A stretch of DNA of 51,414 nucleotides, taken from JACZWL01 sp046756445 (GTDB lineage: Bacteria; Pseudomonadota; Gammaproteobacteria; Steroidobacterales; Woeseiaceae). Below, piece by piece: positions 25,203-33,411 of this stretch; position 1 is the stretch's first letter, and each line of letters begins with the position of its first letter. A program made the translations under genes and the position numbers. The notes beneath the pieces are model-generated. The model was not told the DNA's origin. It searched no databases and saw only the letters and a list, made by a program, of their open reading frames with translations. The DNA is taken from contig JBHHWI010000008.1 of the NCBI GenBank assembly GCA_046756445.1, forward strand, positions 1-51,414, written 5' to 3'.

Positions 25203-25799
25203 CTATTGCCGTGCGAGATAGCGGTGCATTTGATCGATGCGGTCCGCACCCCAGTACATTTCCCCGTCGACAACAAAGCTGGGCGCGCCAAACACGCCTT
25301 TTTGCATCGCCTCGGCGGTCGCCTGTTTCAGTTTGTCCTTTACCTCGTCCTGTTGCGCTGCATTGAGCAGCTTCTCTGCATCCAGGCCGAGGTCCTTCGC
25401 TATTTCGGCGAGCTCGGCCGGGTCGGAGCAGTCCCTCCCCTGCCCATAGCTCGCGCCGAATACGGCTTGAGCCCACTCTACCGCCTTCGCTTCGTCTTTC
25501 GCCGCGATGTAATAGAAGATGCGCGCAGCCGTCAGGCTGTTGAAGGGAAACGGCGTTGGCCAGCGATAGACCAGCCCGGCGTCGGCGGCCGAGCGCTCCA
25601 CGTCTTTCCAGACGTAAGCCCCCTTGGCGGATTCCGGTGAAAATGGGCCCGAGCCGAGGGACTTGAAAATCGCGCCGAGCGCCACGGGCTTCCAGCGAAT
25701 CTCGCGGCCGTGCTCCAGCGCCAGCTCGCGCAGCCGCTTCTGCCCGACGTACGAGTACGAGGACGAGAAATCGAAGTAGAAATCAATCGGTTCGGCCAT
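25203..25799 (-). CDS. DsbA/GST-kappa family isomerase (2-hydroxychromene-2-carboxylate isomerase-like)
   Basis: A 198-residue thioredoxin-fold protein of the HCCA isomerase/GST kappa family. The N terminus IDFYFDFSSSYSYVGQKRL matches the family, with a serine cluster in place of the CxxC of true DsbA, and the C terminus has GVFGAPSFVVDGEMYWGADRID. Known relatives perform glutathione-dependent cis-trans isomerisation in aromatic degradation. It is the first gene of the leftward operon: its ATG lies 26 bp from the 20-bp regulatory site. The catabolic setting supports an isomerisation step, but the substrate is unknown. Confidence 0.85.
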   Translation of the reverse strand: MAEPIDFYFDFSSSYSYVGQKRLRELALEHGREIRWKPVALGAIFKSLGSGPFSPESAKGAYVWKDVERSAADAGLVYRWPTPFPFNSLTAARIFYYIAAKDEAKAVEWAQAVFGASYGQGRDCSDPAELAEIAKDLGLDAEKLLNAAQQDEVKDKLKQATAEAMQKGVFGAPSFVVDGEMYWGADRIDQMHRYLARQ

Positions 25800-25816
25800 T
25801 GTGTCGCTCTGCCCTG

Positions 25817-25845
25817 TTGATCCAGGTCACTTTCATAAATAGACT
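25817..25845 (+). promoter_or_regulatory. Regulatory site A: 20-bp motif overlapping a putative rightward promoter
   Basis: GTCACTTTCATAAATAGACT (25826-25845) matches sites B and C at 17 of 20 positions each. A TTGATC box (25817-25822) lies 17 bp from TAGACT (25840-25845), so the motif covers spacer and -10 of a possible promoter for the acyl-CoA synthetase gene. It lies between two divergent operons, 26 bp and 51 bp from their starts. Confidence 0.75.
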
Positions 25846-25896
25846 GTGTAGAATAGCCAGTCCGCAACCGATTATCAATCGCACCTGGGGCGAACA

Positions 25897-27594
25897 ATGC
25901 GTACCACACCGGAAGAGAGAATCGAAGATTTCACAAGCCGCGGCTGGTGGGGCGACCGCACGATCGCGACGCTTTTCGACGATGCGGTGACATCCAGTCC
26001 GGATCACGTCGCCCTGGTCGACCAGTTCAATCGGGAAGAATTCACCGACGGCCCCGCTCAAAGACTGACCTACACAGCACTTTCCGAGATCGTCGACACC
26101 GTGTCGGCCACGTTTTACGAGCACGGCCTGCGGCAGGAGGATATCGTCGTCCTCCAGCTGCCGAACATCGCGGAGTTGCCGATCGTCTACCTCGCGTTGG
26201 CGCGACTCGGCGTCATCGTCAGTCCCGTGCCGGTTCAGTACGGCACGTTCGAGCTCTCGAAATCGCATGAATTTCTCGACTCGAAGGCATTCATCACGAC
26301 CTCCAAATTCAAGGACAGGAATTTCGCAGAACAACATCGGGGAGCCTTTCCCGACGAATTCAGGATTTTCAGTTTCGGCGACAATCCCCCGGCAGGCGCG
26401 ATTCCCTTGTCATTATCGGCCGACGGCAAGAGCGCCGATTGGGCTGCTTATACGAGCCAGATCGAAATTTCGGCCAACGATGTATTCACGATTTGCTGGA
26501 CGTCGGGCACCACCGGTACGCCCAAAGGGGTGCCCCGCAGTCACAATCTCTGGATTTCGTCGGCCACGGCTGCGCACGACGTTGCCGACATGAGAGACGG
26601 AGAAGCGATTCTGAATCCGTTTCCCATCGTCAATATGGCCGCTATCAGCGGGTTCATGTACCCCTGGCTGATGCGGGCGGCGACACTCGTGCTGCACCAC
26701 CCGCTCGACTTGCCGGTATTTCTCAAACAACTGCAGGACGAGAAGATCGCCTACACGATTGCGCCGCCCGCCGTCCTGACGATGCTGCTCAAAAACCGGG
26801 AACTGCTGGATACCATCGACCTGTCCAGCCTGCGCTCGATAGGCTCCGGCAGCGCACCATTGTCGGAATGGATGGTCGCCGGATTTCAGAACGATTACGG
26901 CATCGGCATACTCAATATATTCGGCTCGAATGAAGGCATGTGCCTCTGCTCCAGCGTCGAGGATCTGCCCGACCCGGCTGATCGCGCCCAGTATTTTCCC
27001 CGCTTCGGTGTAGAGGGTTGTGAATGGAGCAATCGGGCCAGCAGCAGGATCCGTACCCGTCTCGTCGACCTTCAATCCGGCACGATCGTCTCCGGGCCCG
27101 GGCAGCAGGGAGAACTGGAGATCTGGGGCGCAACCGTGTTCGACGGTTACTGGCAATCACCGGAGGCCAACAAGGAGGTATTCACAGCCGATGGATACTT
27201 CAAGACCGGGGACGTGTTCGAGGTGGCCGGCGACGCAGACAAATCGAAATTCTACAAGTTCGTCGGCCGCTGCAAGGACATCATCGTGCGCGGTGGCGTC
27301 AATATTTCTCCGGATGAGGTGGACAATCTGCTGGCGGGCCATCCGAAAGTAGCCGCCGCTGCCGTGGTCGGCTACGACGACGAAGTAATGGGGGAACGTG
27401 TCGGCGCGGTCGTCGTACCGAAACCCGGCGAGACTGTTCAGCTCGAGGAATTGACTGAGTTTCTCCGCGGGCAGGGACTCGCGGTATTCAAGTTGCCGGA
27501 GCAATTGAAGTGCGTGGATGAGATTCCGTACAACGCCGTTGGAAAAGTCCTTCGGCGGGAACTGAAGGACCTCTTCGCCGGCGCCGAAGGCTGA
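25897..27594 (+). CDS. Acyl-CoA synthetase (AMP-binding family)
   Basis: A 565-residue ATP-dependent carboxylate-CoA ligase of the ANL superfamily. The phosphate-binding loop is TSGTTGTPKG, the adenine region contains FGSNEGM, the Asp motif is YFKTGDVFE, and the C-terminal domain has GRCKDIIVRGGVNISP and the catalytic Lys in NAVGKVLRREL. It should activate a free acid to its CoA thioester by way of an acyl-adenylate. The thiolase gene starts on its stop codon (TGATG), so ligase and thiolase are translationally coupled. Its start is 51 bp from regulatory site A. Acid specificity cannot be read from the sequence. Confidence 0.9.
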   Translation: MRTTPEERIEDFTSRGWWGDRTIATLFDDAVTSSPDHVALVDQFNREEFTDGPAQRLTYTALSEIVDTVSATFYEHGLRQEDIVVLQLPNIAELPIVYLALARLGVIVSPVPVQYGTFELSKSHEFLDSKAFITTSKFKDRNFAEQHRGAFPDEFRIFSFGDNPPAGAIPLSLSADGKSADWAAYTSQIEISANDVFTICWTSGTTGTPKGVPRSHNLWISSATAAHDVADMRDGEAILNPFPIVNMAAISGFMYPWLMRAATLVLHHPLDLPVFLKQLQDEKIAYTIAPPAVLTMLLKNRELLDTIDLSSLRSIGSGSAPLSEWMVAGFQNDYGIGILNIFGSNEGMCLCSSVEDLPDPADRAQYFPRFGVEGCEWSNRASSRIRTRLVDLQSGTIVSGPGQQGELEIWGATVFDGYWQSPEANKEVFTADGYFKTGDVFEVAGDADKSKFYKFVGRCKDIIVRGGVNISPDEVDNLLAGHPKVAAAAVVGYDDEVMGERVGAVVVPKPGETVQLEELTEFLRGQGLAVFKLPEQLKCVDEIPYNAVGKVLRRELKDLFAGAEG

Positions 27595-28799
27595 TGGCGG
27601 ACGCTTTCATTTTTGATGCCGTCAGGACACCGCGCGGCGCCGGCAGCGATCGCGGGTCATTATGCGGCGTCGCGCCCGTCGAACTACTAAAGACGCTCAT
27701 CGATGCAGTGCGGGAAAGAAACGGGCTCGACGACGGCGGTATAGACGACTTCGTCCTCGGCTGCGTCACGCAGGTCGGCGAGCAGGGCGGCAACATTGCC
27801 AAGGTCGCCGCACTGTACTCGGGCTTACCAGCCAGTGTCCCGGGCATTACGATCAACCGCTACTGCACATCAGGCCTGGACGCCTGCAACTACGCGGCAA
27901 TGAAAATTCTCACGGGACAGGACGACTTCGTGCTCGCGGGCGGTGTCGAGTCCATGTCGCGGGTGCCGATGCTTTCGGACAAGGGCAGCTTTTATACGGA
28001 ACCCGAAATGATCAAGGCCGCGCAATTCGTGCCGATGGGTCTCGCAGCCGACCTCATCGCGAGCCTTGACGGCATTGGCCGGGAGGAGTGCGACGAATAT
28101 GCAGTTCGCTCACAGAGGCGGGCGGCAGAGGCGCAGGAGAGCAACGCATTTTCGCGCAGCCTGATCGGAGTCAATGATCCGCAGACGCGAGAGACGATCC
28201 TCGAAGACGAGAGCGTGCGCGGCTCGATAACGACGGAAAAACTAGCAACATTCGAACCGCTTTTTGCAGATATCGGCAGACAAGTGTATGAACCGGTATT
28301 CAAGGCCGCTTTTCCGGGACTCGCGGAAATGCGCTACGTGCATCATGTCGGCAATTCACCGGGAATCGTCGACGGCGCATCGCTCGTCATAGTCGGGTCG
28401 GAAACATCGGCAATCGACTACGGCCTCAAAGCCCGGGCGAAGATCCGCGCGATTTCGAATGTCTCGGACAACGAGCTCCTTGCCCTGACGGGCGGAATTA
28501 CCGCAGCCATGGACGTACTGGACAGAGCCGGCATGGATTACGCCGACATCGATCTCGTGGAATTCAACGAGGCATTTGCATCGACGTCGATCAAGTTCGT
28601 CCGGGACACGGGCTGGGACGAGAATCAGGTCAATGTGAATGGCGGTGCGATTGCGCTCGGCCACGCAATGGGCGCCACGGGTGCCAGCCTGATCGGCACC
28701 GTTCTCGATGAGCTCGAAAGAAGAGACCTCTCGACGGGCCTGGTCGCCGTATCCGGCGCGGCGGGCATCGGCGCGGCGACGATTATTGAACGCGTTTAG
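27594..28799 (+). CDS. Acetyl-CoA C-acyltransferase (thiolase) with Cys-to-Ser change
   Basis: A 401-residue thiolase of the degradative class. The nucleophilic Cys is residue 91 in NRYCTSGLDA, NEAFA is in EFNEAFAS, and the catalytic His lies in GHAMGATGA. The second catalytic Cys, normally in a CxGGG motif near the C terminus, is replaced: the sequence reads VSGAAGIG with Ser at position 387 (codon 28752-28754). This residue is the acid/base in known thiolases, so kinetics or reaction direction may differ. The ATG overlaps the synthetase stop by one base. It probably cleaves a 3-oxoacyl-CoA made from the acid activated by the upstream enzyme. Confidence 0.88.
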   Translation: MADAFIFDAVRTPRGAGSDRGSLCGVAPVELLKTLIDAVRERNGLDDGGIDDFVLGCVTQVGEQGGNIAKVAALYSGLPASVPGITINRYCTSGLDACNYAAMKILTGQDDFVLAGGVESMSRVPMLSDKGSFYTEPEMIKAAQFVPMGLAADLIASLDGIGREECDEYAVRSQRRAAEAQESNAFSRSLIGVNDPQTRETILEDESVRGSITTEKLATFEPLFADIGRQVYEPVFKAAFPGLAEMRYVHHVGNSPGIVDGASLVIVGSETSAIDYGLKARAKIRAISNVSDNELLALTGGITAAMDVLDRAGMDYADIDLVEFNEAFASTSIKFVRDTGWDENQVNVNGGAIALGHAMGATGASLIGTVLDELERRDLSTGLVAVSGAAGIGAATIIERV

Positions 28800-28817
28800 G
28801 GCCCGGACCTCGAATAG

Positions 28818-29777
28818 TCAGATTAGTCGGTGCCCGGCACCTTCTATGTAGGACACGTCCGAAGGCTTCAGCGGCTCCTCGCACTCGCTGCAAACGAGCT
28901 CGCTCTCAAAAGGTTTGTTACAGGGTGTATGTCTCAGCAGTAATGGTTGTCTACCCTTTTCGATCAGCCAGCGGTCGGCCCATTCGTGCATTGCAATCGT
29001 ATTGGCGTACAGGTCCCTGCCCTTGTCCGACAGGTGATACTCGTAACGCAAGGGACGATTCTGGTACGGCTTGCGTACCAGCACACCGGCACTGACCAGA
29101 GTCTTCAGGCGATCTGCCAATATGTTGGTAGCGATGCCGATCGATGAAACGATGTCGTCATAGCGCTGCAGTCCGAAAAATGCTGCCGCTATCACCAGCG
29201 AGGTCCATCGATCACCGATTACGGTAAAGATCGTGAACGCCTCTTCGCCTTCGCCGTTTTCGTCATTCGCCTTCGACCGCCTTTGAAATCGTGCGGGGAC
29301 TTTCCTGGCGCGCGAAGGATTGCGACCCGGCGTAAACACGACATCCTGAGGCACTACGTCGGTGTGACAGGTCTTGCAGCGAAACAGAGGGTGCATTGTC
29401 TGTCCGCAGCTCTTGTGAACGAGATCCGGCGGCAGATTACGCCCCTGCCCCCATTTCGATTCCCATAGCCACATGGTCAGGACGATCGGATACAGATCCA
29501 GCCCCTTATCGGTCAGTCGGTATTCATAACGAACCGGTGCGGTCTGATAAGGATTCCTGTAGAGAAGGCCCTGTTGCACCAGTTTTTTCAGGCGTGACGC
29601 CAGTGTGCCCCGGGCAGCGCCGCTGCGTCGTCGCAGCTCCTCGAACTGCCGAACGCCGAGGTAGATGTCCCGGATGATCATGAATGCCCAGCGATCACCG
29701 AATACTGTGAGGGCCTGCGCGACCTGGCTGTTCAGTATCAACTCGGGATCGATCTTCGGCTTTGCCTTGTCGCTCAT
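28818..29777 (-). CDS. Tandem double-HxlR transcriptional regulator with two metal-ligand motifs
   Basis: A 319-residue fusion of two complete HxlR winged-helix domains. The first runs from GDRW at 27-30 to WLWESKW at 103-109; the second runs from GDRW at 188-191 to EWADRW at 265-270. Each is followed by HxxC-x9-CxxC: His121, Cys124, Cys134, Cys137 and His283, Cys286, Cys296, Cys299, with identical spacing, probably structural or sensory zinc sites. Typical HxlR proteins are about 110-130 residues and dimerise; here both halves are in one chain. Its ATG overlaps the stop of the DUF1295 gene (ATGA). The shared 20-bp sites in neighbouring promoters, including its own, are its likely operators. 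Confidence 0.88.
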   Translation of the reverse strand: MSDKAKPKIDPELILNSQVAQALTVFGDRWAFMIIRDIYLGVRQFEELRRRSGAARGTLASRLKKLVQQGLLYRNPYQTAPVRYEYRLTDKGLDLYPIVLTMWLWESKWGQGRNLPPDLVHKSCGQTMHPLFRCKTCHTDVVPQDVVFTPGRNPSRARKVPARFQRRSKANDENGEGEEAFTIFTVIGDRWTSLVIAAAFFGLQRYDDIVSSIGIATNILADRLKTLVSAGVLVRKPYQNRPLRYEYHLSDKGRDLYANTIAMHEWADRWLIEKGRQPLLLRHTPCNKPFESELVCSECEEPLKPSDVSYIEGAGHRLI

Positions 29778-30601
29778 GACCGGTTCGATTCCGCGGGAAT
29801 CTTGCGAGCCGGCCTCGGCAGCAAGCCGCTCGTACTCTCCATATACGCTCTGTAACCGGACCGCTCCTTCGCCAACTTCTTGTCCAGCGTGCGTTGGCCG
29901 GTCACGTTGATGATCAGGTGACTGTAAACGACGGGACCGATGATCGTCACAATGCCGATCGGATTATCACAGGCGACCAGAAAGAGTCCCCACCACACGC
30001 ACAGCTCGCCGAAATAGTTCGGGTGCCGCGAGTATTTCCACAATCCCGTCTGCAAGACGATTCCCTTGTTCGCCGGATCGGCACGGAAACGCGTTAGTTG
30101 CCGATCGGCGATGGTCTCGAACAAGAAACCGATTGCCCAGACGGCGGTGCCCAGATAAGCGGGCCAGCGCAGAGCATGGGGCACAGGGTTTGCCTGAGCA
30201 AACTGCACGGGCAAGGTCACGAACCAGATCACGATGCCCTGAAGCAGAAATACTTTTCTGAGGCTGAGCCAGACGAAGCTGCGCTCATCGGTGGTCCAGC
30301 TTCGGAGCTTCGTGTAACGGGGATCCTCGCCGTGACCCCAGTTTCTCTTGATGAGGTGAAAGGTCAATCTGGCGGCCCACACTCCGATCAACGCAAGGAC
30401 GAGTTGCTTGCGTATTGGAGCGCCGTTACCGAGAGCATAACTGACGGCAGCAATCGCAAAGACTATCGCCGCGAAGAACATATCGATAATACTGGCGTCT
30501 CTGAGCGGGATGCTGACCAGCCACAAGACCAGCACCGCAGCCATCACGGCACCGAGGCTTACCAGCAATACCGGTACGAATTCCTGCCAGAATGCTTCCA
30601 T
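29774..30601 (-). CDS. DUF1295 membrane protein (steroid 5-alpha-reductase-like fold)
   Basis: A 275-residue integral membrane protein with about six to seven spans. The C-terminal half carries the DUF1295 signature GLWKYSRHPNYFGELCVWWG, shared with steroid 5-alpha-reductases and isoprenylcysteine methyltransferases, where it forms the cofactor site. A membrane NADPH-dependent double-bond reduction is one possibility; methyl transfer is another. It is the first gene of a two-gene operon with the double-HxlR regulator. Its ATG at 30601 lies 31 bp from regulatory site B, so enzyme and regulator are expressed together. Confidence 0.84.
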   Translation of the reverse strand: MEAFWQEFVPVLLVSLGAVMAAVLVLWLVSIPLRDASIIDMFFAAIVFAIAAVSYALGNGAPIRKQLVLALIGVWAARLTFHLIKRNWGHGEDPRYTKLRSWTTDERSFVWLSLRKVFLLQGIVIWFVTLPVQFAQANPVPHALRWPAYLGTAVWAIGFLFETIADRQLTRFRADPANKGIVLQTGLWKYSRHPNYFGELCVWWGLFLVACDNPIGIVTIIGPVVYSHLIINVTGQRTLDKKLAKERSGYRAYMESTSGLLPRPARKIPAESNRS

Positions 30602-30632
30602 GTCTTCGTTGAAGCTTCACGAATCATTTGAT

Positions 30633-30661
30633 AGTCTAATAATGAAAGTTACTCCCTGCAA
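30633..30661 (-). promoter_or_regulatory. Regulatory site B: 20-bp motif in the regulator's own promoter
   Basis: On the minus strand, positions 30652-30633 read GTAACTTTCATTATTAGACT, 17/20 identical to site A and 16/20 to site C. TTGCAG (30661-30656) lies 17 bp upstream of TAGACT (30638-30633), the same promoter geometry as at site A, pointing at the DUF1295-HxlR operon. The nitronate monooxygenase gene starts 30 bp away on the other side. Confidence 0.75.
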
Positions 30662-30682
30662 GCCTTGGAGCAGTGCCATTCT

Positions 30683-31648
30683 ATGTCCGTCGAGGATGCA
30701 CGAGTCCGGTTCGCGGACATGAGAGCAAGATTGCGGCTTCCGGTCGTCATCGCACCCATGTTTCTCGTGTCCGGCCCGGACCTCGTTACCGCCGCAGCAC
30801 GTTCCGGTGTCATCGGCTCATTTCCGGCGCCGAACGCCCGCAGCATCGATGTCTTCGAGGAATGGATCGACAGGATTACGGGCGAACTCGCGAGTATGAA
30901 AAAGAACCAGGTCGCCGGCGCAACCGACTTCTGGGCTCAGAACCTCGTGGTCCACAGTACTTACGACCGGCTCGACGCAGAACTCGCTCTGCTGGAGAAA
31001 TACCGGCCGCCTATGGTCATCACGGCCTTGGGAAGCCCGAAGCGGGCCATCGAGGTAGTGCACGGCTACGGCGGTCTCGTCATCGCCGACGTCAACAGCG
31101 TGGAACTCGCCCGCAAGGCGGCGGATGCAGGAGCGGACGGACTTGCACTGGTCTCGGCCGGCGCCGGCGGACACACGGGACAAATGGCCGGTTTCGCCTT
31201 TGTGCCTGTTATTCGCGAGTTTTTTGACGGTATTCTGATTCTGGCTGGAGCCATCGGCGACGGCCGTGCGGTCCGTGCGGCGGAAATACTCGGTGCCGAA
31301 TTAAGCTACATGGGCACACGGTTCATCGCGACGGAAGAAAGCATTGCCTTCGAGCCGTACAAGCGGATGGTCGTGGACTCGAATTTCTCCGACCTCATAC
31401 TGACCAATTCGATTTCAGGCGCGCATGCGTATTACCTGCGGCCGAGCATCATTGCTGCGGGGCTGGATCCCGATAACCTCGCTGCCAAAAACAGCATGGA
31501 CCTGACCGGTGCCGAAAAAAAAGTCAAAGCCTGGAAAGATATCTGGTCGGCCGGGCAAGGCGTTGGCACGATACACAAGATCGAACCTCTTGCAGACATC
31601 GTCGACCGGCTCGATGCCGAATACCAGGCCGCCAAAGCGACCCCATGA
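30683..31648 (+). CDS. Nitronate monooxygenase-family FMN protein
   Basis: A 321-residue TIM-barrel flavoprotein of the nitronate monooxygenase/2-nitropropane dioxygenase family. The N-terminal PVVIAPMFLVSGPDLVTAA, the phosphate-binding ADGLALVSAGAGGHTGQMAG and the later GDGRAVRAAEILGAELSYMGTRF are typical. The family oxidises alkyl nitronates, but many members are enoyl reductases or other FMN enzymes, so the reaction is open. I use ATG at 30683, with GGAG 12 bases upstream; a TTG at 30665 is an alternative. It diverges from the DUF1295-HxlR operon around site B and is followed by a terminator-like hairpin. Confidence 0.86.
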   Translation: MSVEDARVRFADMRARLRLPVVIAPMFLVSGPDLVTAAARSGVIGSFPAPNARSIDVFEEWIDRITGELASMKKNQVAGATDFWAQNLVVHSTYDRLDAELALLEKYRPPMVITALGSPKRAIEVVHGYGGLVIADVNSVELARKAADAGADGLALVSAGAGGHTGQMAGFAFVPVIREFFDGILILAGAIGDGRAVRAAEILGAELSYMGTRFIATEESIAFEPYKRMVVDSNFSDLILTNSISGAHAYYLRPSIIAAGLDPDNLAAKNSMDLTGAEKKVKAWKDIWSAGQGVGTIHKIEPLADIVDRLDAEYQAAKATP

Positions 31649-31653
31649 TCTGG

Positions 31654-31680
31654 TTCGAGCGATTTGGCTCGAATTCTTTC
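31654..31680 (+). terminator. Putative terminator after the nitronate monooxygenase gene
   Basis: TTCGAGC (31654-31660) pairs with GCTCGAA (31667-31673) around the loop GATTTG, followed by TTCTTTC. It lies five bases after the upstream stop, in a 124-bp convergent spacer. The stem is only 7 bp, so the call is moderate. Confidence 0.5.
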
Positions 31681-31772
31681 GAGATTGCCTGAAAGTGAGA
31701 CCGGGCGCGGGCATCTGTTTCAAAACGGTCACACAGATCATTGCACCATTTCTCTCCCGCGAGTAGAACGGC

Positions 31773-33251
31773 CTACCGGCGTCGCGCTTCGGCCGCGCGT
31801 ATGTCCTCGCCATGTGCCCAGGTCGCGTGCGTACCACTCGAAATGCGGTGCGGCAGCACGATCCTGCAAACCGGGCCGGCCTCGATGTCGCCGGCATCGA
31901 CAAGCACACACTCCGACCGGTCCTCGATCAAGTCCGAGACAAACGTGACGAGGTATCCGTCATCCTCGCCTGAGGCATTCAATCTCGGCGCAAATCCGGC
32001 TTCGCTGCCATAGCGTTCCTTGCCGAAGTCGAGCGACCAGGACTGACCAGTCTCCAGGTCGTGCTTGGTAACGCCCGTGAACAGGAACCAGCCCGGCTTC
32101 GGGTTCGCGCTGTATGTGAAGCGATTCGTGCGTCCTGCGAGGCGCTGGTTGATCGTGCCGAATTCAAGGGTCCGGTCGTCCAGCCTCTCTTCCTTGGTAT
32201 CTCCGGTTTTCAGATTGAAGCGCCAGCGGTGCAATCGCGGCTTCAGCAATTCCTGATCGAGATAGGCCATCATTCGCTCGAAACCCGCCGGCGCGCCAGC
32301 GTAGTTCTCCGGCTCCGGACGCTCTTGAAAATAGCCGTCGAGCACGATCTCATCGCCCTCCTCGTATGCGTTGAGCCAGTGGAGAACGTAGGTCGGCTCG
32401 GCCTCGAACCACCTGATCGAGTCCGGCTCGCCGAAGCGGGGAAGGATCCCGAAGCGCGAGGGAATCTCCGGGAAGAACCGTGTCGCATGGAGGTCGCGTT
32501 CCAGCAGATCCGGGTCCCAGAACAACGGCAGGTCGTTGAGAATCGTGTAGTTTTCGGTGAACGCAATGTCGTGTGGCAAGCGGGGGCCAGGCAATTCCAC
32601 CGGTATGTAGTGTTTCACATTGTTGTTCGGATCGACGACGCCGTAGTGCAGGTACGGCTCATGTTTCGAATAATTGAAAAATATTAGCTCGCCGGTCTGC
32701 TCGTCCAGGCTTGGATGTGCGGAAATGCCGTCGAGCGGCACCCAGCTCTCCGTGCCGAATTGCTCCAGCGTGTACGGATCCAGCCGATATCCTTCGCCAC
32801 ACTGATAGAAGGTGGACAGGATTCTGCCGGCATGCACGATGACGTCGGTCGAGGATGAATCCTTGAGCGACTCGTGCGCCCCCCAGCCCGGCCGCGTGGA
32901 GCGGCTCGGATGCTCCATGAGCCCGGCCCAGAGCGAATGCCCGGCTTCCTGCTCTGCGATGAAGCCCTTCGTACGCACAAAGCGATTGCGGTACTCGGCG
33001 TTGCCGTCGACGATGCTGATCGCATGGATCATGGCGTCACCGTCGAACGGATGGTAACGCCCGATCGGTTCGTGCACCGGGTTTTCGGTATTACGAACAT
33101 AGACGCCGTCGATGTCCTTCGGAATTTCTCCGATTGCCACCATATCGGTCGCATCGTATTCGTCGTAGTTCGGCCGCCACGCCTCGTTCATGTACGGATG
33201 CGTATTCGGCTTCACCGTGGCATCAATGTGATTGACTAGTCGTACTGGCAT
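31773..33251 (-). CDS. Carotenoid oxygenase family protein
   Basis: A 492-residue non-haem iron dioxygenase of the carotenoid/lignostilbene cleavage family. Four His residues suited to iron coordination are in SAHPSLDEQTG, LPHDIAFTENY, LHWLNAYEEGD and GTHATWAHG, spaced as in the seven-bladed propeller fold. N-terminal features are GVYVRNTENPVHEP and YHPFDGDAMIHAI. It should cleave a conjugated C=C bond to two carbonyl fragments; candidates are apocarotenoids, stilbenes or phenylpropenes. It is a single-gene unit whose ATG lies 18 bp from regulatory site C, placing it in the same regulon as the CoA enzymes. Confidence 0.9.
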   Translation of the reverse strand: MPVRLVNHIDATVKPNTHPYMNEAWRPNYDEYDATDMVAIGEIPKDIDGVYVRNTENPVHEPIGRYHPFDGDAMIHAISIVDGNAEYRNRFVRTKGFIAEQEAGHSLWAGLMEHPSRSTRPGWGAHESLKDSSSTDVIVHAGRILSTFYQCGEGYRLDPYTLEQFGTESWVPLDGISAHPSLDEQTGELIFFNYSKHEPYLHYGVVDPNNNVKHYIPVELPGPRLPHDIAFTENYTILNDLPLFWDPDLLERDLHATRFFPEIPSRFGILPRFGEPDSIRWFEAEPTYVLHWLNAYEEGDEIVLDGYFQERPEPENYAGAPAGFERMMAYLDQELLKPRLHRWRFNLKTGDTKEERLDDRTLEFGTINQRLAGRTNRFTYSANPKPGWFLFTGVTKHDLETGQSWSLDFGKERYGSEAGFAPRLNASGEDDGYLVTFVSDLIEDRSECVLVDAGDIEAGPVCRIVLPHRISSGTHATWAHGEDIRAAEARRR

Positions 33252-33269
33252 TGGACCCGGATAGCAGTT

Positions 33270-33289
33270 AGTCTATTTGTGCAAGTTAC
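33270..33289 (-). promoter_or_regulatory. Regulatory site C: third copy of the 20-bp motif
   Basis: Read on the minus strand the site is GTAACTTGCACAAATAGACT, 17/20 identical to site A and 16/20 to site B. It lies 18 bp from the carotenoid oxygenase start and 122 bp from the xsc start, within a divergent spacer. TAGACT again points at the leftward gene and could be its -10 box; the -35 match is weaker here. Confidence 0.72.
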
Positions 33290-33411
33290 CAGTCAGGTCG
33301 AAGGTTTGCAAGGATGTGCCCTGCCCGCGGTTGGCCGGAACAGCGATTTAATTTGTTTCCGAATTACTGCTATCTTGCGCTGGCAACGCACAGCGACAAG
33401 CGAGCAAACTC

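Noticed and set aside
25826..25845. The 20-bp motif as an ECF sigma-factor promoter
   Set aside because: GTAAC-type and TAGACT parts are only 9 bp apart, too close for -35 and -10 elements; an operator overlapping a sigma70-like -10 fits better.
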